Part shown: piece after piece, positions 17,262 through 25,932 of the stretch
How positions within the stretch are numbered: position 1 is the first letter of the stretch
Layout of the letters: every line of letters starts with the position of its first letter
Assembly (NCBI GenBank): GCA_964503885.1
Contig: CAZDCD010000014.1
Span: 41,680 to 105,679 of the forward strand
Direction: 5' to 3'
DNA length: 64,000 nucleotides
Origin: CAZDCD01 sp964503885
GTDB taxonomy: Bacteria > Bacteroidota > Bacteroidia > Bacteroidales > UBA10428
Notes under the pieces: model-generated
Told to the model about the DNA's origin: nothing
What the model saw: only the letters and a program-made list of their open reading frames with translations
Database searches by the model: none
Made by a program: the position numbers and the translations under genes

Positions 17262-17857
17262 TTATTGCTTTGAAAAATGCATTTCAAGTGTCTGTTCAAC
17301 TTCGTTCAGCCAGCTTTTCCGCCGGGCAGCGTCACTGGTTATGACAATCCTGAACATCTTTCTTTCGAACCGTTCAACTCCGCACAAAGCAAAAACACAA
17401 TTCTTCCAGATTGTTTCGAGGGGATCTTTAAAGAATTCGTTTTCTCTTTCTTCCGCGGTATTTGAGGTGTTGAATAACAGGGCGACCCGTGCTTTAAGAA
17501 GTCCGACCGGCACACCTTCACCTTCGTCACCATCTTCAAATTCGTAGGCTACTCCGGGACGGATAATCCTGTCGATCCAGCCTTTCAGAATTGCCGGGGC
17601 TGACCCCACCAGTTAGGGTGAATAATAATTATTCCATCACATTTAAGCAGGTCGTTGCAATGTTTTCTGACGATCCTTCCGCACCCAGCTTCTTTTGGAA
17701 TTTCTTTTGAATGCAGAACAGGGTCGGATTTCTCTTTATAGAGATCATGAAAGATAACTTTGTGGCCTAATGATTCAAGCTTTTTCAGGCATGTTTCTGC
17801 GATGGCATGATTGAAACTTTTCCTGTCGGGATGTCCCAGGATAACGAGAACATTCAT
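17262..17857 (-). pseudogene. NAD(P)H quinone oxidoreductase-like gene with a single-base frameshift
   Basis: The first part, from ATG at 17857, encodes MNVLVILGHPDRKSFNHAIAE and ends ...IIIHPNWWGQP before reading out of frame to a stop. The second part continues the family sequence in the adjacent frame: PAILKGWIDRIIRPGVAYEF ... to the stop at 17262. The joint, HPNWWGQP-PAILKGWIDR, is the contiguous signature of flavodoxin-fold quinone reductases. Adding one C to the C4 run (G at 17596-17599 on plus) restores one frame of about 198 codons, the normal family length. This could be a real null allele, a slippage switch or a sequencing error. The rest shows no decay, favouring a recent change or error. 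Confidence 0.85.
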
Positions 17858-17883
17858 ATGGTTCTTTTCTGAATGCCAGCTGA

Positions 17884-18135
17884 TTAGATTTTGTAGGAGG
17901 ACTGGAAATGAAAGGATATGTCGATCCATCCATATACCGTATCATTCTGGTTGATAAATCTGAATCCCACAAAGTTATCGCCGTTATTCACGAAATTCGA
18001 CAAATAATAGGTCGGAGCTTGAAAAAACAACACATGATCATTTTTCATAACCCATATGTCTTTTTCGGATATGGTATCCTTAACAGCATAAGACCTTGGG
18101 TAAACAGCCGCGATGCTGTCGCAGCTTAATTCCAT
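17884..18135 (-). pseudogene. Short ORF, possible remnant of a secreted protein
   Basis: Eighty-three codons from ATG at 18135, ending 26 bases before the quinone reductase start. The C-terminal part FVGFRFINQNDTVYGWIDISF resembles a beta-strand motif (GFRF...YGWI) seen in surface proteins of this phylum. There is no signal peptide, and the same frame stays open only 20 codons upstream without a start, so the protein looks like the 3' end of a larger gene whose beginning is lost. It may instead be a small real gene. I do not recognise a family with confidence. Confidence 0.4.
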
Positions 18136-18303
18136 ACCTTCGTTTCCCCGGAAGCAGAAACTAAAAGTATCCCGGGTTCTATACCGGAATAACGCCTGTC
18201 AATTTCAGTTTTGCTTTTCCGGCAAATAGTGCAATTATCTTGGATGAACAGGAATATCACAGCATGTTGCTGCATAGAATTCTTTTAAATCCAATAAAGA
18301 AAA

Positions 18304-18366
18304 ATCATTCGAAAAAGAGGCCATTCTTCTGAAATCTATGATTCTTCAAATGGCCTCGTGAATGAT
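18304..18366 (-). terminator. Long two-tier hairpin with T tract, terminator for the T9SS-cargo gene
   Basis: GAGGCCATT (18317-18325) pairs perfectly with AATGGCCTC (18349-18357), and an outer pair ATCATTC/GAATGAT (18304-18310 and 18360-18366) encloses it. On the minus strand the inner stem is followed by TTTTT, as expected for an intrinsic terminator 60-120 bases past the stop at 18428. Confidence 0.7.
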
Positions 18367-18427
18367 CAAATCCGGATTAGAGAATGTACCGAAAAACAGA
18401 AGAGCAGATTACATAAATTCTTTATTA

Positions 18428-20272
18428 TCATTTAATTATAATCATATGTGAGTATACGCCATCGTTTGCGTATATCTTCATCATATAAATTCCCTGTGTA
18501 AAGTCTGATATATCCAGTGTCAGCGAATGAACGGTATTGTTGCCTGCTTCGGTTTGCAGCAGAAGCGCACCTGTATTGTTATACAACTGAATTCTGCAAT
18601 TGGCCACAGGCTCTTCAAAAGAAACGATAAGCTGTGAGTTTGCAGGATTCGGATATACCGAAATGCCCGAAGTTGTTAATAAATCTGTTGTTCCTGACAG
18701 AACAAAATTTATCTTATTAGAGGTATCGGATACACAGCCATTAATTGTAACAACCACAAAGTAGGCGTCACTTTCTTCCGGGATCAGGTAAGGATGGTTC
18801 TCTCCCTCCAGGATGCCAAATACGTGATACCACTGATTTCCTGTCATGGCATTGGACAAAAGGCTGTCGTTGGTATTGCTGATACGGATGACCGGAGTGG
18901 CCGGTATTTCGTTCACAACAACCGAGATGGAAGAACTTTCTCCCCGGCCATACTCATTAAGACCGTTAACTTCAATATCACCCGATTGTGCATCCACGGC
19001 AAAATTTACATCAATGCTGTTTGTAAGGCTTGTACCGGTTATTCCATACGGCAACGTCCAGACATATGATGAGGCGCCATCAATTTCAGCCACGCTGTAC
19101 GTAACATTTTCCTGGCCCTGGCATACTTCGGCATCACCTGCAATAGTCCCTGCAGTATCAGGAAGTGCGCTTCCGGAACTATCATTGAACCTTAGCTCAT
19201 CGACGAAAAGTACTGATTCGCCGAGAGCCGACAAACTTCCCTGGAAGGGGATTAAAAGTATGGTGGCACTGTCGGGGATTATTTCTGGAGGTTGGTTATA
19301 ATTGATATGTATGATGAACTGTGTATAGGTATCGGTTAGCAAGCTTGTGGTAAAAAATCCTGAGCCGATCATGGTTCCTCCGGAATACATGATCACTCCG
19401 AAGTTGCATGTATCATTATTCTCGGGAAAAAACTTAAAGTATCCGCTCAGCAATGTATCCCGCTCTGAAACAGGGAATCCGGGCAGAGGGCCGCTATCTC
19501 CCTGTGGGCCTGTTATGGCATACCCGGGAGTTATTCCGTTTTGAACGGCTACATTTTGGATGCGTATTGCGTGATCTCCCGAGTAACTGTCTGATGTTGC
19601 TGTAACAGGAAGTTGTGGATTGCCTGCAAGGCTTCGGTTATCCGTATTCCAGCCATCAGGTTCCTCTAAGACTGCGACATTCCATGATTCAAAGCTGCTG
19701 TTCGGAATGCTCAACAAAGTATTGGTAAAGTAGACATCATCAATGATCAGGTAACCGTCTCCGGAAAAATTAGCAGGATTGGAAGAAGTAAATCCGATAA
19801 TCAGTGAATCCGGCACATCGGCTGTAAGGTAGTTCACTTCATAAGCAAGCCGCCTGAAATCCGAAGTATACGCTCCTGTTATAAAAAAAGTATCCTGACT
19901 GATGTACACTCCGTCTTTTTTGAACATAATAAGTACCCAGGCAGAGTCATCTGGAGCGATATCATATTTAGCATGAATAACCAGTGAATCGGGACGGTCG
20001 GCAAAAGGAATGCCACCTGTAAAGATGTCTCCGACAGGGTATCCGTATAGTATTGCTCCGGGTTCGGTATAGCGCGATGGGTCGCGTTGAATTTGTATGG
20101 CATAATCCCCGTCTGAACCGGGGGTGATTTGGGTCGTTTTTCCATAAGAAAGCCACCCTGAAGGGATTACCAGGGTATCGTTGGTCCAGTTTTCAAAACC
20201 GGGATTAGGAATTTGTGACAGGCTTAATAAGGAATACAAACCCGAAATTAAAATTAACACAGTTTTTTTCAT
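18428..20272 (-). CDS. Secreted multidomain protein with T9SS type A sorting domain
   Basis: A 614-residue exported protein. It starts with a signal peptide (MKKTVLILISGLYSLLSLSQ) and continues with two related beta-sandwich segments, each opening with an IPN-PGFENWT or IPNSSFESWN phrase (about residues 22 and 193), suggesting a duplicated carbohydrate-binding-like module. A PKD-type domain follows (EVCQGQENVTYSV, SSYVWTLPYGITG; about 384-455). The last about 80 residues are a type A C-terminal domain (SVYPNPANSQLIVSF ... LYNNTGALLLQ ... DISDFTQGIYMMKIY ... HMIIIK), which directs export through the type IX system and surface attachment. No catalytic domain is visible. The porU/porV/gldJ genes at 42-50 kb are part of the matching machinery. 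Confidence 0.85.
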   Translation of the reverse strand: MKKTVLILISGLYSLLSLSQIPNPGFENWTNDTLVIPSGWLSYGKTTQITPGSDGDYAIQIQRDPSRYTEPGAILYGYPVGDIFTGGIPFADRPDSLVIHAKYDIAPDDSAWVLIMFKKDGVYISQDTFFITGAYTSDFRRLAYEVNYLTADVPDSLIIGFTSSNPANFSGDGYLIIDDVYFTNTLLSIPNSSFESWNVAVLEEPDGWNTDNRSLAGNPQLPVTATSDSYSGDHAIRIQNVAVQNGITPGYAITGPQGDSGPLPGFPVSERDTLLSGYFKFFPENNDTCNFGVIMYSGGTMIGSGFFTTSLLTDTYTQFIIHINYNQPPEIIPDSATILLIPFQGSLSALGESVLFVDELRFNDSSGSALPDTAGTIAGDAEVCQGQENVTYSVAEIDGASSYVWTLPYGITGTSLTNSIDVNFAVDAQSGDIEVNGLNEYGRGESSSISVVVNEIPATPVIRISNTNDSLLSNAMTGNQWYHVFGILEGENHPYLIPEESDAYFVVVTINGCVSDTSNKINFVLSGTTDLLTTSGISVYPNPANSQLIVSFEEPVANCRIQLYNNTGALLLQTEAGNNTVHSLTLDISDFTQGIYMMKIYANDGVYSHMIIIK

Positions 20273-20507
20273 GAATTTGATGTTTAATTTAACATTCGCT
20301 TTTAAATCAGATACCTTTAAAAGGCATTGACTATTTATGTAATTTATTCATTTTTTACGAGAGTTGGGCAATTTTATGGAATATTTTATCAACTGCAGGG
20401 GGTTCTGGCAATGTTCATGAATGCGCGTTTTCCGAACCAATGCCTTTAAAATTTATCGGTTAGTAACGCAAAACAGAATAGGTATTTCCTGATTTCAGAT
20501 TCCGGAT

Positions 20508-20882
20508 TTAATGTAAAACCCAGTCAACGGCGGCTTCTATGGTATAAAATGCACGTGTGACATATCCTACGGCATTAGCACCCACAAGCATCGGAAAGAT
20601 CACCTGATTGGGTTTCACCATAACCAGAGCAACTTTTTTATTTCTGAACACATCGATATGATCCTGGTAAAAGGAACTTATGTCCTTTGATTCTTCAGGT
20701 GTCATATTCATATCGGCATCCCTGTAATCCAGAACAAAACCAGTGATATGGTTAGGGATAATATGGGTTTTAAAAGCATGTTCCCACGAATTTTTCAGAT
20801 CTTTGAATGAGATCTTGCCGTGGTAAACTTTAAAAAATATCCCTGTTAACCGGTCAAACCTGTAGTCGAACTTATTTTCCAT
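20508..20882 (-). CDS. Small STAS/SpoIIAA-like protein of unknown function
   Basis: A 124-residue cytoplasmic protein (MENKFDYRFDRLTGIFFKVYHGKISFKDL...). Alternating strands and helices with GFVLDYRDADMNM in the middle and KKVALVMVKPNQVIFPMLVG then AFYTIEAAVDWVL at the end resemble the SpoIIAA-like (STAS-related) fold, in which the final helix begins ...T.EEALEWL. This is by pattern only. It is monocistronic between the T9SS-cargo gene and the acyl-CoA ligase gene, with no informative neighbours. Confidence 0.6.
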   Translation of the reverse strand: MENKFDYRFDRLTGIFFKVYHGKISFKDLKNSWEHAFKTHIIPNHITGFVLDYRDADMNMTPEESKDISSFYQDHIDVFRNKKVALVMVKPNQVIFPMLVGANAVGYVTRAFYTIEAAVDWVLH

Positions 20883-21092
20883 GAATATTTATTGAATTGG
20901 ACGATGAGCATATTTTTATCCATAAGTCAACAGGGGTCAATAGACAATGGTGAAAGGGAAAAACTCAAAAAATGCCTGTGTGACTGTATACCTGGGCCCC
21001 TGTTTAATTCCGGAAAAACGTCAGACGAAATACCGCAGTCTCTAAAAATCATAGGGCATATATCATGAATTTCATGCAGTTATGATTTTGGT

Positions 21093-22901
21093 TTATTCCG
21101 GAGCAAGAACCTCACTATTCTTTTGAACAGAATATATTTCTGCGATCAGATTTTTGTACTTTCCAGTAATGTGTTTCCGTTTTACTTTAAGGGTTGGAGA
21201 AAGCTCTCCGGTTTGTGACGACCATTCTTCAGAAACCAGCCTGAACCGCTTTATCTGTTCGGTCTGACCCACCTGTTTGTTGATTTCATTGACTTCTCTT
21301 TGAAACCGGTTAATTACCTTGGGAATTTTTATCAATTCCGGGTTATCACGGTATTTTACCTTATGTATGGAACACCAGTTGTGCAGAAATGGAAAATTCG
21401 GCAAAACAATGGCACTGGCAAATTTTTCGTTTTCACCGATTACCATTGCCTGCTCAATAAAGAACGATTCCTTTAGTTTATTTTCAATGGGTTGAGGAGC
21501 TACATATTTACCGCTTGAGAGTTTGAACATTTCTTTTTTACGGTCGGTGATTTTCAGGAATTTCCCGTCTTCAAAGGTTCCTATATCACCGGTATGCAGC
21601 CAGCCCTCATCATCGATCATTTCTTTTGTTAGTTCGGGTTCCTTATAATATCCGATCATTATATTTGGCCCCCTGCAAAGAATCTCACCATCTTCAGCAA
21701 TTTTGATTTCTATTCCCGGAATTGCAGGTCCGACGGTTCCGACTCTTACCTCGTTTTTATCCGGTGGACGGTTTGCGGCGATTACAGGAGAGGCTTCAGT
21801 CATACCGTAACCTTCAACAACAGGTATCCCGGCAGCATTATATATACGTGCCAGCCTGATCTGCAAAGCTGCCCCGCCGGCCACAATAATTTCCACACTA
21901 CCTCCCAGAGCATCGCGCCATTTACTGAAAACCAGATTCCGTGCTATGTTCAGTTTAATGGTATAAAACCAACCGTTCTGATTGTTGAATTTATACCTGA
22001 GACCAAGATTCACTGCCCAGAAAAAAAGTTGTTTCTTAATGCCTTTGAGATCTTTCCCTTTGCCGATAATGCGGTCGTAAACCCGCTCGAGCAGCCGTGG
22101 TACGCTGATAAACACATGGGGCTTAATTTCACGAAGGTTATCAGCAATGGTTCCCAGGTTTTCTGCATAATAAATGCTCAATCCCTTAAATTGAAAATAA
22201 TAATCGATAGTTCGTTCGAAAACATGGCTCACCGGCAGAAAACTCAGTGTACGGTGTGTTGTATTAAAATCAAAGATCTGGCTGATCGATTCCACATTGC
22301 TGATAATATTCTTATGCGAAAGCATCACGCCTTTGGGGTTTCCTGTGGTACCGGATGTATAAATAATGGTGGCAACCTCATCCGGATCAATACTTTTTTT
22401 GATTGTTTCCACCTGATCCGCAAATTTTTCCATGTTATCTTCGCCTGCCTGGCCAATCTCCTTCCAGTTTTTAACCCCGTCAACTTCATTAAATGAGTAA
22501 ATGGCTTTGACCGATGAAATTTTTCGTGCAATGGGTTCAATCCTGTCGCAGAGTGATTTATCGGAAACAACAACCATAGAAGGCTCACAATGGTTCAGGA
22601 TGTATGTGAAATCTTCTTCGCTGATGGTTGGGTAAACAGGCACATGAATGATACCCATTTGAGCCATTCCCATATCCAGGAAATTCCATTCGGGCCTGTT
22701 GTTTGAAATGGATGCTATGCGGTCTCCTTTCTTAAATCCCAGGGCAAGCAATCCGCAGCTAATACGCATGACGTTATTTACATAATCGCCGGAAGAGTAT
22801 TTGACCCAGAATCCTTTCTCTTTTCCTGCCAGGGCATCATCCTTATCTGGAAATTCAAACCTGTACCCATCAATGATATCGCAAATACGAGTGGTTATCA
22901 T
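21093..22901 (-). CDS. Long-chain fatty acid-CoA ligase (AMP-forming)
   Basis: This adenylate-forming enzyme activates fatty acids to acyl-CoA with ATP. The 602-residue protein is a normal-size member of the bacterial FadD15/ACSL-like branch. It shows the phosphate-binding loop TIIYTSGTTGNPKGVMLSH (about 176-194), FLPVSHVFER, the A5 motif VEGYGMTEASPV, the A7 motif GWLHTGDIG and the A8 hinge ITDRKKEMFKLSSGKYVAPQPIEN. No signal peptide is present; it acts in the cytoplasm or at the inner membrane. It is preceded by its own promoter candidate and a 262-base gap from alaS. Confidence 0.93.
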   Translation of the reverse strand: MITTRICDIIDGYRFEFPDKDDALAGKEKGFWVKYSSGDYVNNVMRISCGLLALGFKKGDRIASISNNRPEWNFLDMGMAQMGIIHVPVYPTISEEDFTYILNHCEPSMVVVSDKSLCDRIEPIARKISSVKAIYSFNEVDGVKNWKEIGQAGEDNMEKFADQVETIKKSIDPDEVATIIYTSGTTGNPKGVMLSHKNIISNVESISQIFDFNTTHRTLSFLPVSHVFERTIDYYFQFKGLSIYYAENLGTIADNLREIKPHVFISVPRLLERVYDRIIGKGKDLKGIKKQLFFWAVNLGLRYKFNNQNGWFYTIKLNIARNLVFSKWRDALGGSVEIIVAGGAALQIRLARIYNAAGIPVVEGYGMTEASPVIAANRPPDKNEVRVGTVGPAIPGIEIKIAEDGEILCRGPNIMIGYYKEPELTKEMIDDEGWLHTGDIGTFEDGKFLKITDRKKEMFKLSSGKYVAPQPIENKLKESFFIEQAMVIGENEKFASAIVLPNFPFLHNWCSIHKVKYRDNPELIKIPKVINRFQREVNEINKQVGQTEQIKRFRLVSEEWSSQTGELSPTLKVKRKHITGKYKNLIAEIYSVQKNSEVLAPE

Positions 22902-22923
22902 GACAACATGGAATTGTTTTATT

Positions 22924-22954
22924 CAAATATAATTATTTTAAACAATATGAAAAT
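22924..22954 (-). promoter_or_regulatory. Promoter candidate for the acyl-CoA ligase gene
   Basis: TATATTTG on the minus strand (22924-22931) matches TAnnTTTG. The -33 region about 19 bases upstream is T-rich (TTGATTTT) without an exact TTTG at the ideal distance. The ATG is 23 bases downstream of the box. Confidence 0.5.
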
Positions 22955-23092
22955 CAATCTGCAATAAAATTCACGGAAACTCTGAGGATTGCATATCACA
23001 GAGAGACAATGAACAGCGTTGTCAGAATTAAGTTTGGGATTTTCCCGGTAGACTGGGCATTCGCTTTACTGCCATACCGGTAACAAAAAAAA

Positions 23093-23104
23093 CCGGCAGG
23101 CAGG
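23093..23104. repeat. Half-copy of the CCGGCAGGCAGG palindrome
   Basis: CCGGCAGGCAGG here equals the right half of the palindromic insert found in the tRNA remnant at 63861-63872. It lies in the intergenic region between alaS and the acyl-CoA ligase gene. A 12-base match could be coincidental. Confidence 0.35.
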
Positions 23105-23163
23105 ATAACCAATGAATGAAACAATTTTCTATAGGTGATGGTGGTGTTTTCCAGTGTTGAATG

Positions 23164-25794
23164 TCATCTTACGAATTCCACAGCCCTGGCTATTGCTTTT
23201 TCAATACCCGAAATATCTTTACCTCCGGCTGATGCATAAAATGGTTGTCCTCCGCCCCCTCCTTTGATTGCTTTGGCAGCTTCCTTCACGATCAAACCGG
23301 CATTCAGTTTCTGCTCATTTACAAGATTATCTGATATCATTACGGTCAGCGATGGTTTTCCCTGCAGCTCAGCACCGAGAACAAGATAGAGGTTTTCAAC
23401 CTGACCTTTTAACAGGTAGGCCAGGTTGCGAAGGGAATCATTTGAATCGATGACGATTTTTTCGGCAATGATATTCATATTGTCCTTTTTCAGCACTTTT
23501 TTTATCAGAGTGTCTTTTAGTTCAAGGATTCTTTGATGCCTGTATTCTTCAAGTTCTTTCTGCAGAACAGCATTTTCATCCAGCAGGCTTTGCACAGCCT
23601 TTTCAATATCCTGTGGATTTTTCAGTGTGCTGCTTATATGCTGAAGTGTCGATTCCTTATCTTTCAGATACTGCTCGAACTTTTGGCCTGTAATTGCTTC
23701 TATTCTTCGTATGCCGGCAGCTATTGCACTTTCCGAAATGATCTTGAAGAAACCGATTTCACCGGTTGCTCTTACATGTGTTCCACCGCAAAGCTCCACC
23801 GAATCACCGAACCTGACGACCCTCACAACCTCCCCGTATTTTTCTCCGAATAATGCCATAGCTCCGAGTTTCTGAGCTTCCTTTAAGGGCATATAACTGA
23901 TCTGGGCCGGCAGGTTGTTTCGGATTTTCCGGTTCACAATGCTTTCGATCTCCTCCAGTTGATCATCGCTTACTTTCTGGTAGTGTGAAAAATCAAAACG
24001 CAGGTAATCGGGAGCTACCAGAGACCCTTTTTGCTCAACATGGGTCCCGAGAACTTTTCGTAGTGCATAATGGAGCAAATGTGTTGAAGTATGATTATAT
24101 GCTGTGTTTTTTCTTGCATTTTCGTTCACAATTGCCGTGAAATTAGCTTTCGGATGTTCCGGCAGCTTTCTTGTAACATGAATGTTCAGATTATTTTCCT
24201 TCACTGTGTCCACAATTTCTATCTTTTCACTGCCATCGGTAATATATCCGGTATCACCGATCTGACCTCCACTTTCAGCATAGAAAGGTGTACGGTCAAA
24301 TACCAGGTGGTAAACAGCCTTGTCCTTCATTATTACTTTTCTGTAGCGTACAATATGCACATCGGTTTCGGTATTTTCGTAACCCACAAATTCTTCAGGA
24401 TTATTTTTTCCTTCACTTACGTTGACCCAGTCATCTGTTTCGAGTGAAGCTGCATTCTTTGACCGCTGTTTCTGTTTTTTCATTTCATTTTCGAATTCGG
24501 TCATGTTCACGCACATATCGTTCTCTTTTAAGATCAATGCGGTAAGATCTAACGGAAAGCCATATGTATCGTAAAGCTCGAAAGCAATTTTACCGGATAT
24601 CTCGGCTGTATTTTTCTTCTGTGAGTCGGCAATGATCTGATCAAGCAACTTTATGCCAGTATCCAGTGTATGCAAAAACGACTGCTCTTCTTCCATTATC
24701 ACTTTCTCAATAAATTCCTTCTGTTTGATAAGCTCGCCAAACGCCTCTCCCATTACTTTAACAAGTATTGCCACAAGCTTGTACACAACAGGTTCGGAAT
24801 GGTGAAGAAAGGTATAATTGTACCGCACCGCCCTCCTTAGGATACGCCTTATCACATAACCCGCTTTTGCGTTTGAAGGAAGCTGGCCGTCAGCAATGGC
24901 AAAAGAAACAGCCCTGAGATGATCGGCGACCACCCTCATGGCAATATCCGTATCTTCTGATTGTCCATATGTCATGTTGTTGGAAAGTCTCGAAATTTCC
25001 TTAATGATGGGTTGAAAAAGGTCGGTATCGTAGTTAGAGGTCTTACCCTGCAACACCATGCACAATCTTTCAAAACCCATGCCGGTATCAACATGTTTAT
25101 TTTCCAAATAAATCAGTTTACCATCAGCTGTACGGTTGAACTGAATAAATACAAGGTTCCAAATTTCAATAACCTTGGGATGTCCCTTATTTACAAGATC
25201 TTTTCCGTCTGTTTCCTTTCGTTCTTCATCGCTTCTCAGGTCATAATGAATCTCGGAACATGGCCCGCAAGGACCGGTATCGCCCATTTCCCAGAAATTG
25301 TCTTTTTTATTACCTAAAATAATTCTCTCCTCATCACCATTTAACTGAAATTTCCATTGTTCATATGATTCTTCATCTTTTTCCAGCATATCGGATTCGT
25401 CTCCTTCAAAAATGGTCACATAAAGCTTATTTTTATCAATTTCCAGTTCATCAACTAAAAATTCCCAGGCCCATTCTATTGCCTCTTTTTTAAAGTAGTC
25501 TCCAAACGACCAGTTGCCCAGCATTTCAAACATGGTATGGTGGTAGGTATCATGTCCGACTTCTTCAAGATCGTTGTGTTTGCCTGAAACCCTCAGACAT
25601 TTTTGTGTATTGGCAATCCTCGGGTATTTAACGGGTGAATTGCCCAGAAAAATATCTTTGAACTGGTTCATACCGGCATTGGTAAACATCAATGTCGGAT
25701 CATCCTTTATAACCATTGGTGCTGAACGTACAATCTGATGGCTCTTCGACACAAAAAAATCAAGAAATTTTTGACGGATTTCAGCAGAATTCAT
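23164..25794 (-). CDS. alaS: Alanine-tRNA ligase
   Basis: AlaRS charges tRNA-Ala and edits mischarged Ser and Gly. I place the start at ATG 25794 (876 residues) because MNSAEIRQKFLDFF is the conserved N-terminus; the frame is open for 16 more codons upstream without family similarity. The class II catalytic core is seen in SAPMVIKDDPTLMFTNAGMNQFKDIF and WEMGDTGPCGPCSEIHYD. The editing domain has HTSTHLLH and, about 100 residues on, CGGTH, the four-ligand zinc set. The C-terminal C-Ala domain ends with GGGGGQPFYASAGGKD. All parts look intact. It diverges from the tandem M23 peptidase genes across a 138-base region. Confidence 0.97.
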   Translation of the reverse strand: MNSAEIRQKFLDFFVSKSHQIVRSAPMVIKDDPTLMFTNAGMNQFKDIFLGNSPVKYPRIANTQKCLRVSGKHNDLEEVGHDTYHHTMFEMLGNWSFGDYFKKEAIEWAWEFLVDELEIDKNKLYVTIFEGDESDMLEKDEESYEQWKFQLNGDEERIILGNKKDNFWEMGDTGPCGPCSEIHYDLRSDEERKETDGKDLVNKGHPKVIEIWNLVFIQFNRTADGKLIYLENKHVDTGMGFERLCMVLQGKTSNYDTDLFQPIIKEISRLSNNMTYGQSEDTDIAMRVVADHLRAVSFAIADGQLPSNAKAGYVIRRILRRAVRYNYTFLHHSEPVVYKLVAILVKVMGEAFGELIKQKEFIEKVIMEEEQSFLHTLDTGIKLLDQIIADSQKKNTAEISGKIAFELYDTYGFPLDLTALILKENDMCVNMTEFENEMKKQKQRSKNAASLETDDWVNVSEGKNNPEEFVGYENTETDVHIVRYRKVIMKDKAVYHLVFDRTPFYAESGGQIGDTGYITDGSEKIEIVDTVKENNLNIHVTRKLPEHPKANFTAIVNENARKNTAYNHTSTHLLHYALRKVLGTHVEQKGSLVAPDYLRFDFSHYQKVSDDQLEEIESIVNRKIRNNLPAQISYMPLKEAQKLGAMALFGEKYGEVVRVVRFGDSVELCGGTHVRATGEIGFFKIISESAIAAGIRRIEAITGQKFEQYLKDKESTLQHISSTLKNPQDIEKAVQSLLDENAVLQKELEEYRHQRILELKDTLIKKVLKKDNMNIIAEKIVIDSNDSLRNLAYLLKGQVENLYLVLGAELQGKPSLTVMISDNLVNEQKLNAGLIVKEAAKAIKGGGGGQPFYASAGGKDISGIEKAIARAVEFVR

Positions 25795-25858
25795 GTAAAC
25801 CTTTTTAAAAATTTGACGAAAATACAAATTAGTTATTAACAATTCTTATAGCAAATGT

Positions 25859-25890
25859 TTTGCAAAATTACTTTTTTTCTTATAGATTTG
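25859..25890 (+). promoter_or_regulatory. Promoter for the tandem M23 peptidase genes
   Basis: TTTG (25859-25862), a 20-base spacer and TAGATTTG (25883-25890) fit the Bacteroidota consensus. Transcription would start near 25897, about 36 bases before the TTG start at 25933. On the opposite strand a weaker TTTG-N20-TAATTTG pattern (25827-25857) could serve alaS. Confidence 0.65.
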
Positions 25891-25932
25891 TTGGGTTCTC
25901 ATTTTATTTGCCAGTAAATAAGACCTTTTCAT

